A stretch of DNA of 64,000 nt, from NCBI RefSeq assembly GCF_010548275.1, contig NZ_JAAGLT010000016.1:140688-204687 (forward strand). Direction: 5' to 3'. Origin of the DNA: Streptomyces sp. SID12488 (GTDB taxonomy: Bacteria > Actinomycetota > Actinomycetes > Streptomycetales > Streptomycetaceae). Positions 26,592 to 36,404 of the stretch are shown in pieces. The first letter of the stretch is position 1; every line of letters starts with the position of its first letter. The position numbers and the translations under genes were made by a program. The notes under the pieces were generated by a model, which searched no databases, had not been told where the DNA came from, and saw nothing but the letters and a program-made list of their open reading frames with translations.

Positions 26592-29500
26592 GTGGACGAG
26601 CAACCGACCAAGAGAGCCGGCCACCGGCGGACGAAGCCACTCGTGGCACTCGTCGCCGCGGTCACGGCGACCGCTCTGGGCCTGGCCCTGCTGGAATCCG
26701 ACTTCGGCTTCGGCACCCCCGGGTCAGGACCGGAAAAGCCCGCCGCCAAGGTGAGGACGGTGGACGAGGACACCGCGCAGGACAGGGCCCGTGCCACCGG
26801 CAAGAAGGCCGAGGTGACCGCGCTGCGCGACGAGTCGTCCACCACCTACGCCAACCCCGACGGAACCTTCACCCTCACCACCCACGCCCAGCCCATCCGT
26901 GCCAGGAACGCCGACGGGCAGTGGCAGGACATCGACACCGGCCTGGTCGCCACCGAACAGGGCTGGACAACCACCGCCTCTCCCACCCCGGTCACCTTCT
27001 CCCCCGGCGATCCCGGCGATCCCGGCGACAGCAACGGCGGCAGCGGCGGCGCGGTCAAGTCGGGTCTGCACCAGGCCGGTTACGCCGGTGCACGGCAGGC
27101 CGCGTACACCGCCGACGACGAGACGGGCACCGGGACCACCGAGGAGGACCCCGCAGCCCCCACCATCCCGACCACCTGGTCGGACCTGGTCACCCTCACC
27201 ACCGGCGGACACAAACTGACGGTGTCCTGGCCAGGCGCGCTGCCCGAACCGGTCATCACCGACGCCCAGGCCCTCTACCAGGACGTCCTTCCCGACGTGG
27301 ACCTCCTGCTGACCGCCCGTGACACCGGCTTCTCCCACGTACTGATCGTCCACACGCCCGAGGCGGCGTCCGACGAGGCCCTGACCCAGCTCACCTACCG
27401 GCTCACCTCCCCCGACCTCACCTTCCAGATCGACCCGGCCACCGACACCGTGACCGCCCACACCTCCGACGGCACCGAGGTCGCCGTCTCCCCCACCCCT
27501 CTGATGTGGGACTCCGCCGGCACCCCCGACACCACGGTCGGCGACGACCCCGAACCCGAACCCACCGACGAGGAATCCGCCTCTCCCGAGGCCGAACCCA
27601 GCACTTCGGCTTCGGAGGAGACGGACGACGAGGAGACCATCACCGAGGGTGAGAACGACGAGGCCGTCACCCCGGAGGAGCCCACCCCGGACAACGGATC
27701 GACGTCCGCCACCGCCTCCCCCGACACCGGTACGAGCGCCGACACCGGTACGGGCGACGGCACCGAGACCGCCGGAGCCGAGCCCGCGAGCTTCACCCGC
27801 GCGGCCCCGGCCGGCCTGTCCACAGCCGACACCCTGGCCCTGCAGGGGCTGGCCGGTCCCGCCCCCGGCACCCATGCCACCACCGCCCAGGCCCTCCTGA
27901 CCGACGGTGCCTACCTCACCGTCCGGGCGGACACCCGGCTCCTCACCTCGTCCGGCACCACGTACCCGGTCTTCATCGACCCCTCCGTCTCCGGTGTCAC
28001 CGACGCCTGGACCACCGCCTACAAGAGGTACCCCTCCTCCAGCTTCTTCGACGGCGCGAACTACAACACGGGCACCACCGAGGCCCGCGTCGGCTACGAG
28101 TCCGACACCTGGGGCACCGCCCGCTCCTTCTTCAGGCTCAAACTCAGGAAGACGATCAAGGGCGCCACCGTCAGATCCGCCACCGTCAAGGTCCGGGAGA
28201 CCTATTCCTGGTCGTGCTCGGCCCGCCAGGTCGAGCTGTGGCACACAGGTGGCATCTCCTCGTCCACCACCTGGAACAACCAGCCCTCGTGGAAGACGCT
28301 CATCACCGAGAAGTCCTTCGCACACGGCTGGAAGTCCAGCAGCTGCCCCGACGCCGACGTCGACTTCAACATCAAGTCCCTCGCCCAGTCCGCCGCCGAC
28401 GGCGGCTGGACCTCCTTCACCATCGGGCTGCGCGCCAACTCCGCCTCCGGTTCAGGTGCTGAGACCGACCCCTACACCTGGAAGAAGTTCAGGGCCGAGG
28501 GCAACGACGCGCCCAACCTGTCCATCACCTACCTCCGGGCGCCGAACACCCCCACCAACCTCGACATGACCGCCGGCAGCTGCGACACCTCCAGCAGCCC
28601 CTACATCAACATCGGCAAGCAGACCACCATCACCCTGTCCGCCAAGGCCACCGACCCCGACGGCGACCTCGCCTCCCTCTACTTCGAGTACTGGCGAACC
28701 GGTTACGGCACCACCACCAAGGTCACCGCCACGAAGACCGCCGCCACCGCCACCGGTGCCGCCTCCTGGGCGATCGCCGGCACCAAGTTCACCAACGGCT
28801 ACGACTACTCCTGGCGGGTACGGGCCGAGGACGACGACGGAACCGACTCCGGCTGGGCCCCCACCACCGGCGACGACGTCTGCCGCTTCACCTACAACAC
28901 CTCCATCCCCACCACCCCCAAGGCCGTCTCCACCGTCTTCCCCGAGGACGTCAACCCCGACGGCAGCAGTGCGAACGGCAGCATCTGGTCAACGGTCACC
29001 TTCGGCACCTCCGGCGCCTTCACCTTCTCCACCGTCGACACCGACGTGGTGAAGTACGCGTACTCCTACAACTCCACCAGCTACGCCAACTACGTCTGCG
29101 CCTCCACCTCCGGCACCACCGGTGGCCCCACCGCCTCCTGCTCCACGGTCATCACCTCCAAGACCGTCACCGGCAAGCCCACCCTGGCCGGGCCCAACGT
29201 CCTGTACGTCAAGGCGTACGACGCCGCCGGCAACGCCTCGAACGCCAAGAAGTACGTCTTCTACGTCAAGCCCAAGGCCGTACCGGACGGGGCCGCCGAC
29301 TACACCGGCGACCAGATCCCCGACTTCGCCACCATCCGCACCGACGGCCGGCTCAACATCGAGAGCATCACCAACACCGGCACCCACGTCGCCTCCAGCC
29401 AAACCACCCACGACGAGGGCACCCTCCTCACCGCCTCCACCTCCATCGGCCATTGGTGGAACGGCACCAGCACCTACGCCCTGATCACCCACAACGGCGA

Positions 29501-30155
29501 CTTCGCCCCCGGCGACGGCGTCACCGACTTCATCGTCCGCACCCCGGACGGCGGCCTCTACCTCTACCCCGGCGACGGATACGGCGGCACCGACATCTCC
29601 CAGCGCCAGGAGATCCAGCTCCCCTCGAACGCCCCGGACCCCGCCACGCTCACCGACATCAAGTCGATGGGCGACGCCAACGGCGACGAACAGCCCGAAC
29701 TCCTCGCCGTCTCCGGCGACGCCCTGTGGATCTTCAGTGGTTACAGCGGTGGCAGCTTCGCCACCGCCACCCAGCTCTCTGCGAGCAGCTGGTCGGGCCG
29801 CGACCTCGTCACCCTCGCCGACTTCAACTCCGACGACACCATCGACATGCTCTACCGCACCGCCGCAGGCAACCTCTGGCTCCGCCACTCCGCCGCCTCG
29901 ACGACCGGCACCGACTGGACCACCCTGGCCAGCTCCGACGCAAGCCTCGACGGCGACAGCGCCTACGCCACGGGCGGCTTCCTCGCCACCACCTATCCCT
30001 ACCTCTACGGCAGTCCCGGCATGACCGGCACCGACCTCCCCGACGTCTGGGCCCTCACCCCGGCCGGTCTCCTCTACCGCCTCGACGGCACCGCCACCGG
30101 CATCAGCGCCACCACCTACACGGGAAGGACCCTCACCGTCGGAGCCATCGGCTAG
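26592..30155 (+). CDS. Secreted DNRLRE/FG-GAP protein, RHS toxin partner
   Basis: About 1,187 residues. A basic N-terminus and single span (LVALVAAVTATALGLAL) are followed by an acidic Pro/Thr-rich linker, a DNRLRE domain (about 455-650: YPVFIDPSVSGVTDAWTTAY, ARSFFRLKL, TTWNNQPSW), fibronectin-like segments (CRFTYNTSIPTTPKAVSTVF), and C-terminal FG-GAP/VCBS-like beta-propeller repeats (DYTGDQIPDFATI, GDANGDEQPELLAV, ADFNSDDTIDMLYR). Such proteins are often found next to RHS toxins in streptomycetes and may help delivery or cell-wall attachment. The GTG at 26592 has GAGGGGACGGGA upstream; ATG 26568 and GTG 26523 are in-frame alternatives without a site. Confidence 0.82.
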   Translation: MDEQPTKRAGHRRTKPLVALVAAVTATALGLALLESDFGFGTPGSGPEKPAAKVRTVDEDTAQDRARATGKKAEVTALRDESSTTYANPDGTFTLTTHAQPIRARNADGQWQDIDTGLVATEQGWTTTASPTPVTFSPGDPGDPGDSNGGSGGAVKSGLHQAGYAGARQAAYTADDETGTGTTEEDPAAPTIPTTWSDLVTLTTGGHKLTVSWPGALPEPVITDAQALYQDVLPDVDLLLTARDTGFSHVLIVHTPEAASDEALTQLTYRLTSPDLTFQIDPATDTVTAHTSDGTEVAVSPTPLMWDSAGTPDTTVGDDPEPEPTDEESASPEAEPSTSASEETDDEETITEGENDEAVTPEEPTPDNGSTSATASPDTGTSADTGTGDGTETAGAEPASFTRAAPAGLSTADTLALQGLAGPAPGTHATTAQALLTDGAYLTVRADTRLLTSSGTTYPVFIDPSVSGVTDAWTTAYKRYPSSSFFDGANYNTGTTEARVGYESDTWGTARSFFRLKLRKTIKGATVRSATVKVRETYSWSCSARQVELWHTGGISSSTTWNNQPSWKTLITEKSFAHGWKSSSCPDADVDFNIKSLAQSAADGGWTSFTIGLRANSASGSGAETDPYTWKKFRAEGNDAPNLSITYLRAPNTPTNLDMTAGSCDTSSSPYINIGKQTTITLSAKATDPDGDLASLYFEYWRTGYGTTTKVTATKTAATATGAASWAIAGTKFTNGYDYSWRVRAEDDDGTDSGWAPTTGDDVCRFTYNTSIPTTPKAVSTVFPEDVNPDGSSANGSIWSTVTFGTSGAFTFSTVDTDVVKYAYSYNSTSYANYVCASTSGTTGGPTASCSTVITSKTVTGKPTLAGPNVLYVKAYDAAGNASNAKKYVFYVKPKAVPDGAADYTGDQIPDFATIRTDGRLNIESITNTGTHVASSQTTHDEGTLLTASTSIGHWWNGTSTYALITHNGDFAPGDGVTDFIVRTPDGGLYLYPGDGYGGTDISQRQEIQLPSNAPDPATLTDIKSMGDANGDEQPELLAVSGDALWIFSGYSGGSFATATQLSASSWSGRDLVTLADFNSDDTIDMLYRTAAGNLWLRHSAASTTGTDWTTLASSDASLDGDSAYATGGFLATTYPYLYGSPGMTGTDLPDVWALTPAGLLYRLDGTATGISATTYTGRTLTVGAIG

Positions 30156-30223
30156 AGGATCACCGGGCCCCCTCCAAGCAGGCGGCGCCGACGACCGCGA
30201 GTCGGACGCTCCCGCGCAACGAC

Positions 30224-30281
30224 GCGGCTCCTGGCGGACATGGGTTCTCAGCCGAGATCACCCGTGTCCGCCAGGAGCCGC
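30224..30281. terminator. Bidirectional hairpin terminator
   Basis: A 22-bp stem with one wobble pair (arms 30224-30245 and 30260-30281) and a 14-base loop, lying between the converging DNRLRE and MMPL genes. It separates the toxin island from the biosynthetic locus. Confidence 0.75.
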
Positions 30282-30361
30282 ACCTGCTTGTCCGGCCCCA
30301 CGAGGCGGTCGTCCGCCCGGTCGGGCGAGACAGCCGAGTCGCGCGGCCCGGCTCCGACGTG

Positions 30362-32560
30362 TCAGCCGACGGGTGCGGAGGGCTGTGCGGAGGTCTTGTC
30401 GGGAACCGGCTCGGGGGCGGAGGAGTGTTCCATCCGGTCGAGGCGGAGGGCGCGGTGCAGGGCGCGCAGAGGGGACGGGGCCCACCAGTTGGCGGCGCCG
30501 AGGAGGGCCATGAGGGACGGGACGAGGAAGACCCGGACCACCGTCGCGTCGATGAGGACGGCGAACGCCGCGCCCAGGCCCAGTTCCTGGATGAACACCA
30601 GCCGGGACAGCGCCAGCGCGCCCACCGGGACGCAGAACAGGATGGCGGCCGAGGTCACGATGCCGCCGGTGCGGGACAGTCCCTGGGCCACCGCCTCCCG
30701 GTTGTCCAGGCCCTGCGAGCGGGCCTCCTTGATGCGGCTCAGCAGGAAGACGTTGTAGTCCGTGGAGAGCCCGAACGCGAGCGCGAAGACCAGTACGGGT
30801 GTGGTGGCCTCCAGCCCGCTCTGCGGGGAGAAGCCGAGGTTGCCGTCCTGGAACACCCACACCAGGAAACCGAACGCGGCACTGGTGGACAGCAGGTTCA
30901 TCATCAGGGCCTTCAGCGGCAGCACCACCGAGCCGGAGAAGGCGAAGAGCAGCAGCAGGGTGACCACGACCAGGATGCCGCCGGCCAACGGCAGGCTCTG
31001 GGCGATGCTCTGACGCTGTGCCAGGAAGTCCGCCGTCGTGCCGGTGTACCGGGCGGAGTACGGGGTCGCCAGGTCCTGGACAGCGGCTACGGCGTCCTTG
31101 GCCGCCTCGTCCAGGGGGTTGTCGGTGAGGACGGCGTCGATCTCCCAGTGCCGGGCGTCGAGTTCGACGGGGGTGCCCACCGACTCGACACCGGGGACGG
31201 CGGCGATCCGCTCCGTGTAGTCGGTGAGACGGGACGGGTCCGGGGTGCCGTCGTTCTCCAGCACGATCTGGAGGGGTGAGGTGGCCCTGGCGTCGTAGTC
31301 CTGGTCGAGCACCGCGGCGACCCTGCCCGCGCTGGTCTCCTCGGGCAGGAGGGTGGGATCGACTCCGGTGAAGCGCACGCCCAGCAGCGGCGAGGCGATC
31401 ACCAGCAGGACCGTCGTGGCGAGCAGCGCGAACACCGCGGGGCGGCGCATCACGCTCTGGGCCACGCGGTACCAGCGTCCTTCGGTGGCCCGCGCGGAGC
31501 CGGCCGTGCGCTGCCAGCGGCGCGGGGCGAGGGAGTTGATCCGACGGCCCAGGAGAGCCAGCAGCGGGGGCAGTCCCAGGAGGGCGAACAGCGCCGCCGA
31601 CAGTACCGTGATGACGCCTGCCAGGCCCATGGACCGCAGATAGGGCTGCGGGAACGCGGTCAGCGCGGCGAGTGCCGCGGCCACCGTGAGGGCGCTGAAC
31701 AGCACGGTGCGGCCCGCCGTGGTGACGGTCCGCAGCACCGCCTCCGCGCCCGGCCCCCGGTCCGCCAGTTCCTCTCGGTAGCGGGAGACGATCAGCAGTC
31801 CGAAGTCGATGGACAGGCCGAGGCCCAGGGCGAAGGCGAGGCTCATCGCGCCGGTGGAGACGTTCATGAACTCGGTGGCGACACGCAGGCCCGCCATGGT
31901 GAGCAGCAGGGAGACGATCCCGCCCAGCAGGGGGATGAGGGCGGCCACCAGTCCGCGGAAGACCAGGAAGAGCACCAGCAGGATCACCGGGGCGGCGAGG
32001 AGTTCGGCCTGTGCCAGGTCGGTGTCCGAGACCTCGGCCACCTGCACATGGCCGGGAGTGGCGCCGCCGAGCCAGGTGCGTCCGCGCAGAGTGGCGTCGC
32101 CCTCGATGGCCTTCTGGAGTTCCTTCTCGGCCTGGATGCTCTCCTGGTCCGTCAGGGACCCCACGGCGCCCACGACCACGGTGCTGCGTCCGTCGTGGGA
32201 GATGAGCGCGGCGCCCTCGGGGGAGGTGTAGTCGATCACCTGCTCGACCTCGGGACGGGACCGCAGGAGCGCCGCCGCGGCGGTGACCGCCTTCGGCGGG
32301 GCGGTGGTGGCCGCGTCGACCGGCTCGTCGGTGCGCACCAGCAGCAGATAGCCCTGCTGGGAGTCGATGCCCGTGGCCCGCTCGATGATCTCGCGGGCCG
32401 CGACGTTGCCGCCGCCGGGATCGTCGTAGTCGGACAGCCCGTTGGAGAGTTTCTCCGACACGGTGCCGCCGTACACGGTGGCCAGGGCGGTGACCAGGAG
32501 GCTCAGCAGGAGCACGGCGATCCGCCGGCGGTGCAGGGCCGAGCCCAGAGCGGAGAACAT
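30362..32560 (-). CDS. MMPL-family (RND-type) exporter 1
   Basis: 732-residue polytopic membrane protein. It has the MmpL duplicated layout: a span at the N-terminus (IAVLLLSLLVTALATVYGG), an extracellular domain, a block of five spans with ALGLGLSIDFGLLIVSRYREE, a second extracellular domain, and a last block with ALAFGLSTDYNVFLLSRIKEA and AVLIDATVVRVFLVPSLMAL. The paired Asp/Tyr residues in the two repeats are the proton relay of the family. ATG 32560 has AAGGAA upstream. It lies at the left end of the biosynthetic locus and has two SARP-type promoter elements, so it probably exports the product. Confidence 0.93.
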   Translation of the reverse strand: MFSALGSALHRRRIAVLLLSLLVTALATVYGGTVSEKLSNGLSDYDDPGGGNVAAREIIERATGIDSQQGYLLLVRTDEPVDAATTAPPKAVTAAAALLRSRPEVEQVIDYTSPEGAALISHDGRSTVVVGAVGSLTDQESIQAEKELQKAIEGDATLRGRTWLGGATPGHVQVAEVSDTDLAQAELLAAPVILLVLFLVFRGLVAALIPLLGGIVSLLLTMAGLRVATEFMNVSTGAMSLAFALGLGLSIDFGLLIVSRYREELADRGPGAEAVLRTVTTAGRTVLFSALTVAAALAALTAFPQPYLRSMGLAGVITVLSAALFALLGLPPLLALLGRRINSLAPRRWQRTAGSARATEGRWYRVAQSVMRRPAVFALLATTVLLVIASPLLGVRFTGVDPTLLPEETSAGRVAAVLDQDYDARATSPLQIVLENDGTPDPSRLTDYTERIAAVPGVESVGTPVELDARHWEIDAVLTDNPLDEAAKDAVAAVQDLATPYSARYTGTTADFLAQRQSIAQSLPLAGGILVVVTLLLLFAFSGSVVLPLKALMMNLLSTSAAFGFLVWVFQDGNLGFSPQSGLEATTPVLVFALAFGLSTDYNVFLLSRIKEARSQGLDNREAVAQGLSRTGGIVTSAAILFCVPVGALALSRLVFIQELGLGAAFAVLIDATVVRVFLVPSLMALLGAANWWAPSPLRALHRALRLDRMEHSSAPEPVPDKTSAQPSAPVG

Positions 32561-32624
32561 GGGAGTTTCCTTCCTTCGCGCCCGTGGGGGGTCCGGAACG
32601 CGTACGCCAAGCCTCGGGCAGGGC

Positions 32625-32642
32625 GCTGGAGTCTCGCTGAAG
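32625..32642 (-). promoter_or_regulatory. SARP-type promoter element A (MMPL exporter 1)
   Basis: In the minus direction CTTCAGC and CTCCAGC, starts 11 bp apart, then 9 bases to GAGGCT as a possible -10 box. It faces the MMPL gene. Confidence 0.65.
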
Positions 32643-32669
32643 CGTCCGGCAGGGACCCTGCGCGGCGGC

Positions 32670-32687
32670 GCTAAGGTCCCGCTAGAG
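32670..32687 (-). promoter_or_regulatory. SARP-type promoter element B
   Basis: CTCTAGC and CCTTAGC on the minus strand, 11 bp apart, then 9 bases to CAGGGT. Because the heptads are nearly palindromic it might also serve the SRPBCC gene to the right, where the -10 match is weaker (GAGGGC). It lies about three helical turns from element A. Confidence 0.55.
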
Positions 32688-33048
32688 CCGGGGGCCGGAG
32701 GGCTGCGCCGGTCACGGTCCGGCCGGTAGCGTCGGCCTCCCGGCGCCGTTCGCGGCTCGCCTCCGACTGCCGGACCACCACCGCCGCCGCCTGTGTGTCT
32801 CGCGACGAGAGGAGCGGGGGTGGGCTCTCTTCTCGACGGCCCGCCGTACGCATCCCGTGCGCGTTCCGTGTCGCCGGGGCTCCCGCGCGACGGAGTGTCC
32901 GTCGACCGGAGCCACCGGCACCGCCGTCGAACGCTGCGGGCGCACGTCGCCCGACGTGCCCTCGTCCGCCCACCCCGCCCCACATCACCTCGACCCACGT
33001 CACCATGGCCCGCGTCGCCGCGGTCCGGTCCGTCCTGGAAGGAATGTC
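32688..33048. other. Leader of SRPBCC gene
   Basis: 360 bases without a credible gene. A TAGCGT hexamer at 32727-32732 is a good -10 candidate on the plus strand, but no CTNNAGC pair precedes it at the expected spacing. Confidence 0.35.
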
Positions 33049-33504
33049 ATGCGCCGAATCTCGTCCGCCGTACACATCCGAGACACCGTCGACCGGGTGT
33101 GGGCGGTGCTCACCGACTTCGAGCGGTTCCACGAGTGGAACCCCTTCCTCGTCGAGGCCACCGGCGAGGCAGTGCCGGGTGCCCGGCTCACCCTGCGCTT
33201 CCGACTGCCCGACAGCGGGCGGGAGATGGTGTTCCGGCCGACCGTGCTGGACAGCGAGCCGGGGCGGCTGCTGCGCTGGCGCGGCCGGTTCGGCGTACCC
33301 GGCGTCTTCGACGGAGTGCACAGCTTCGAGCTGACTCCGCTCGACGGCGGCACCCAGGTGGTGCAGACCGAGCGCTTCAGCGGGTTGCTGGTGCCGTTCT
33401 CCGGTTCGGTCATCACCCCGTCCGAGCAGGGGTTCCAGCACCTCACCGACGCGCTGAAGGCCAGGGTCGAGTCGTCCGGCGTCCCGGCGCGGGACCTGGA
33501 CTGA
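33049..33504 (+). CDS. SRPBCC (START-like) domain protein
   Basis: 151-residue single-domain protein of the polyketide cyclase/START-like fold, with the usual VHIRDTVDRVWAVLTDFERF start, WNPFLVEATGEAVPG, a FDGVHSFELTPLDGGT strand pair and a long C-terminal helix. These proteins have a hydrophobic cavity and act as cyclases, aromatases or ligand carriers; no catalytic residue set marks a specific activity here. GGAAGGAA precedes the ATG. It lies 108 bases before the flavin monooxygenase on the same strand. Confidence 0.85.
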   Translation: MRRISSAVHIRDTVDRVWAVLTDFERFHEWNPFLVEATGEAVPGARLTLRFRLPDSGREMVFRPTVLDSEPGRLLRWRGRFGVPGVFDGVHSFELTPLDGGTQVVQTERFSGLLVPFSGSVITPSEQGFQHLTDALKARVESSGVPARDLD

Positions 33505-33541
33505 CACCGGGAGCCGTCACCCGCCGTCTGCCGGAGAGCTT

Positions 33542-33571
33542 CTGCAAGGGCAGCTTTAGCCCGCGGTCCCA
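33542..33571 (+). promoter_or_regulatory. SARP-type promoter element C (flavin monooxygenase)
   Basis: TGCAAGG (33543) and CTTTAGC (33554), 11 bp apart, then 9 bases to CACGAT. The first heptad is the weakest of the set. It lies about 50 bases before the monooxygenase start. Confidence 0.5.
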
Positions 33572-33612
33572 CGATCGACCGACCATGACTCCGCTGGAAA
33601 GGCAGCAAAACG

Positions 33613-34872
33613 ATGACAGCAGAGCTGACCGCACAGGTGTGCGTGGTCGGAGGGGGACCCGCAGGGCTCACCCTGGCCGTGGAGCTCGCCAAGCGTTCCG
33701 TGTCGGTGGTCGTTCTGGAGCAGAGCGGACACTTCAACCGGTCCTTCCGCGGCGAGTCGGTGTCCCCGGACTCGGTGTGGCTGCTCGACCGGCTCGGTCT
33801 GCTCGACCGGCTCGACGGAACGTACGAGCAGATGCACCACATGGAGATCATCGACTCCGGCAGCACCGTGCTGAGCGTCGACTTCTCCGACTTCCCCTAC
33901 CCCCACCCCTACCCGGTGGAACTGCCGCAGCCGGCTCTGCTGTCCGCCCTGGCCGATGTCGGGCGGGAGCACCAGGGGTTCACGCTGCGTCAGTCCGCGA
34001 CCGCTGTCGGTCTGCTCAGGGAGCAGGGCGAGAGCGGCCCGGTGACCGGGGTGCGGGCCCGCACCCCCGACGGCGAACTCGTCGTACGGGCCGCCCTGAC
34101 GGTGGCGGCCGACGGGCGGTTCAGCAAGGTCCGGGAGATGTCCGGGCTGCCGTACGAGAAACAACCGCTGGACCGGGACGTCGTCTGGCTGCGGCTGCCC
34201 ATCCCCGACGAGTGGGACAGCAACACGTATCGCATCCGTATCCGGGGCGGTGAACACGGGCTGTTCATCCCCACCCATCCGGACAGTGTCCGGGTGGGTC
34301 TCAACATCCCGAAGGGCGGGCTGAAGGACCTGCGTGCCCAGGGGCTGGGCGCGCTGCACGAGCGGCTGGACCGGCTCGCTCCCGAGCTGTCGGCCACGGT
34401 GCGCAAGGAGGTGCGGTCGTGGTCGGACACCTCGATGCTGGACATCTTCACCACCGTGGTGCCCAGCTGGTCCATGCCCGGTCTGATCCTCATGGGCGAT
34501 GCCGCGCACACCCTGACCCCGATCCTCGGTCAGGGCGTCAACCACGCGATCATCGACGCGGTCACCCTGGCACCGCTGGTCGAAGGAGCACTGGCCGAGA
34601 ACAGCGCCGCCGCGCTGGCACGGGCCGGTGAGACGTTCCAGCGCTCGCGGGAGGAAGCGGTACGACTCTCCCGTGCCCTCCAGCTCCGCCAGGAGCGGCT
34701 CTTCGCCCTCGACGGACGCCTGGGCGGCCTGGCCCGCCGGTCCCTCTACCGGGTGGTGGACCGCAACCGGACGCTCCAGCAGAAGGTGCTGGCCAGGGCC
34801 TACTTCCAGGTGCAGGAGCCGGGGCAGACCGTGGCCCGGCGAGTGGTGCGGCAGCCGGTCCCGCGGCCCTGA
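33613..34872 (+). CDS. FAD-dependent monooxygenase (PHBH-type) 1
   Basis: 419-residue group A flavin monooxygenase or halogenase-like enzyme. The dinucleotide fold VCVVGGGPAGLTLAVELAKR opens the protein, followed by a DG-like motif (VAADGRFSKVREMSG) and the second FAD motif LMGDAAHTLTPILGQGVNHA. It lacks a C-terminal thioredoxin-like domain, unlike the second monooxygenase of the locus. It likely hydroxylates or oxidatively rearranges a pathway intermediate. The Arg/Leu-rich C-terminus (RRSLYRVVDRNRTLQQ) resembles polyketide hydroxylases and geranylgeranyl-reductase-like members, so the substrate is open. Confidence 0.88.
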   Translation: MTAELTAQVCVVGGGPAGLTLAVELAKRSVSVVVLEQSGHFNRSFRGESVSPDSVWLLDRLGLLDRLDGTYEQMHHMEIIDSGSTVLSVDFSDFPYPHPYPVELPQPALLSALADVGREHQGFTLRQSATAVGLLREQGESGPVTGVRARTPDGELVVRAALTVAADGRFSKVREMSGLPYEKQPLDRDVVWLRLPIPDEWDSNTYRIRIRGGEHGLFIPTHPDSVRVGLNIPKGGLKDLRAQGLGALHERLDRLAPELSATVRKEVRSWSDTSMLDIFTTVVPSWSMPGLILMGDAAHTLTPILGQGVNHAIIDAVTLAPLVEGALAENSAAALARAGETFQRSREEAVRLSRALQLRQERLFALDGRLGGLARRSLYRVVDRNRTLQQKVLARAYFQVQEPGQTVARRVVRQPVPRP

Positions 34873-34889
34873 GCGGCTGCGGCAGCCGC

Positions 34890-34945
34890 GAGGACAGACC
34901 GCTGCCCGGGTCCCGACAGGGGGACCCGGGCAGCGGTCTGTCCTC
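34890..34945. terminator. Strong bidirectional terminator
   Basis: A perfect 25-bp stem (34890-34914 and 34921-34945) with a 6-base loop, between the converging monooxygenase and P450 genes. Confidence 0.85.
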
Positions 34946-34954
34946 CGGCGAAGG

Positions 34955-36217
34955 TCACCAGGTGACGGGCATACGGCTCAGGGCGTGCACCATCATGCCG
35001 GTGGTCAGGCTGAGGTTGTCGACATCGTCGGCGAGGGCCAGCCGGGGGAAGCGGCGGATCAGCGAGGAGATGGCGATCTGCAGCTCCGCGCGGGCGAGCG
35101 CGGCGCCCAGGCAGAAGTGCGCGCCGTGGCCGAGCGCCAGGTGGGCGCCGGCCGAAGGACGCGACGGGTCGAAGGCGCCGGTGTCCTCCCCGAAGCGGTC
35201 CGGGTCCTGGTTGGCCGAGGCGACCGCCGCGATCACACCACTGCCCTTGGGAATGACGGTGCCGGCTATCTCGACGTCCTCCAGGGTGATGCGGAACGGG
35301 CCGCCGTCACCGATGGGGTTGATCCGCAGCAGCTCCTCCACCACATGGTCGATCGTCTCGGGGCGCTCCCGCAGGGCGGCCAGGTGCTCGGGGTGCCGCA
35401 GCAGGGTCAGTACGCACTTGCCGATCATGCTGACCGTGGTCTCGTGCCCGGCGACGAGCAGCGTGATGCCCATGGTGATCAGCTCATGCTCGCTCAGCCG
35501 GTCGCCGTCCTCGTCGTGCACGGAGACCAGGGCGCTCATGAGGTCGTCGGCGGGCTCGGCACGCTTGCGCTGGACCAGCTCGGCGAGGTACTGGACCATC
35601 GACATCCGCTGCTCCATCACCTCCTCGGCGGTGTGCGCCGTGAGCGAGACGAACGCGTCGGACCAGCCCCGGAAACGGTCCCGGTCCTCGAAGGGCACCC
35701 CGAGCAGTTCGCAGATGACCATCACCGGCAGCGGGAACGCGAAGACGGGGTTGAGGTCGACCGGCGGGGACAGTTTCTCCATGCTGTCCAGCAGTTCGTC
35801 GGTCAGCTGCTGGATGCGCGGACGGAGGTTCTGCACCCGGCGCGCGGTGAACTCGCGCGAGACGAGCCTGCGCACCCTGGTGTGCTCGGGCGCGTCCATG
35901 GTGAAGAGGCTGCCCGGCATGGGCGGGGCCGCGGTGAGACGAGGGGCGCCCTCGTCCAGCATCGCCGCCCGGCTGAACCTGGGGTCGGCGAGGACGGTGC
36001 GGGTGTCGTCGTACCTGCTGACCACATAGCCCTCGTCGCCACTGGGCAGCCGGACTCTGGCGACCGGGCACTTGGCGCGCAGTTCCTCGTAGACGGGGGG
36101 CACCTCCACCGCCGAAGGACGGTGGAAGGGGTACTCGTATTCGGTCCCGGTCCCGGTCCCGCTGCCGGTCCCTGTATCGGTATCGGTCGCGGCGGGGGGC
36201 GCTGAGGCGGTGTCCAT
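34955..36217 (-). CDS. Cytochrome P450
   Basis: 420-residue bacterial class I P450. The I-helix oxygen-binding motif is LLVAGHETTVSMIG, the ExxR is in VVEELLRINPI, and the haem-ligand loop is GHGAHFCLGAALAR with its Cys. It needs ferredoxin and a reductase; none is encoded beside it. The first 25 residues are a DTDTGTGSGTGTGTEYEY low-complexity tail coded by an imperfect GGTCCC/GGTATC-type repeat. GGAGG precedes the ATG at 36217. It has its own SARP-type promoter element, so it belongs to the biosynthetic regulon and likely performs a hydroxylation. Confidence 0.93.
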   Translation of the reverse strand: MDTASAPPAATDTDTGTGSGTGTGTEYEYPFHRPSAVEVPPVYEELRAKCPVARVRLPSGDEGYVVSRYDDTRTVLADPRFSRAAMLDEGAPRLTAAPPMPGSLFTMDAPEHTRVRRLVSREFTARRVQNLRPRIQQLTDELLDSMEKLSPPVDLNPVFAFPLPVMVICELLGVPFEDRDRFRGWSDAFVSLTAHTAEEVMEQRMSMVQYLAELVQRKRAEPADDLMSALVSVHDEDGDRLSEHELITMGITLLVAGHETTVSMIGKCVLTLLRHPEHLAALRERPETIDHVVEELLRINPIGDGGPFRITLEDVEIAGTVIPKGSGVIAAVASANQDPDRFGEDTGAFDPSRPSAGAHLALGHGAHFCLGAALARAELQIAISSLIRRFPRLALADDVDNLSLTTGMMVHALSRMPVTW

Positions 36218-36283
36218 CGTGTGGCCTCCAGGGCTTCTTCGGTTCGCAGACATGTCGCTTGTCGGCCGAGAGTCGCAGGAGCG

Positions 36284-36301
36284 CCTTGTGCAGCGATAAA
36301 G
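36284..36301 (-). promoter_or_regulatory. SARP-type promoter element D (P450)
   Basis: On the minus strand CTTTATC and CACAAGG, 11 bp apart, then 9 bases to GACTCT, which is also the -10-like hexamer of element H. Confidence 0.6.
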
Positions 36302-36404
36302 GCTGTCTGTACCGACCCGGGCCCCGAGGCCGCGAACGCGCACGCGCACGCGACAGGCCCGCAGCCCCGGGGGTCGGGCTGCGGGCCTGTCGGGTGCCGC
36401 GGGT

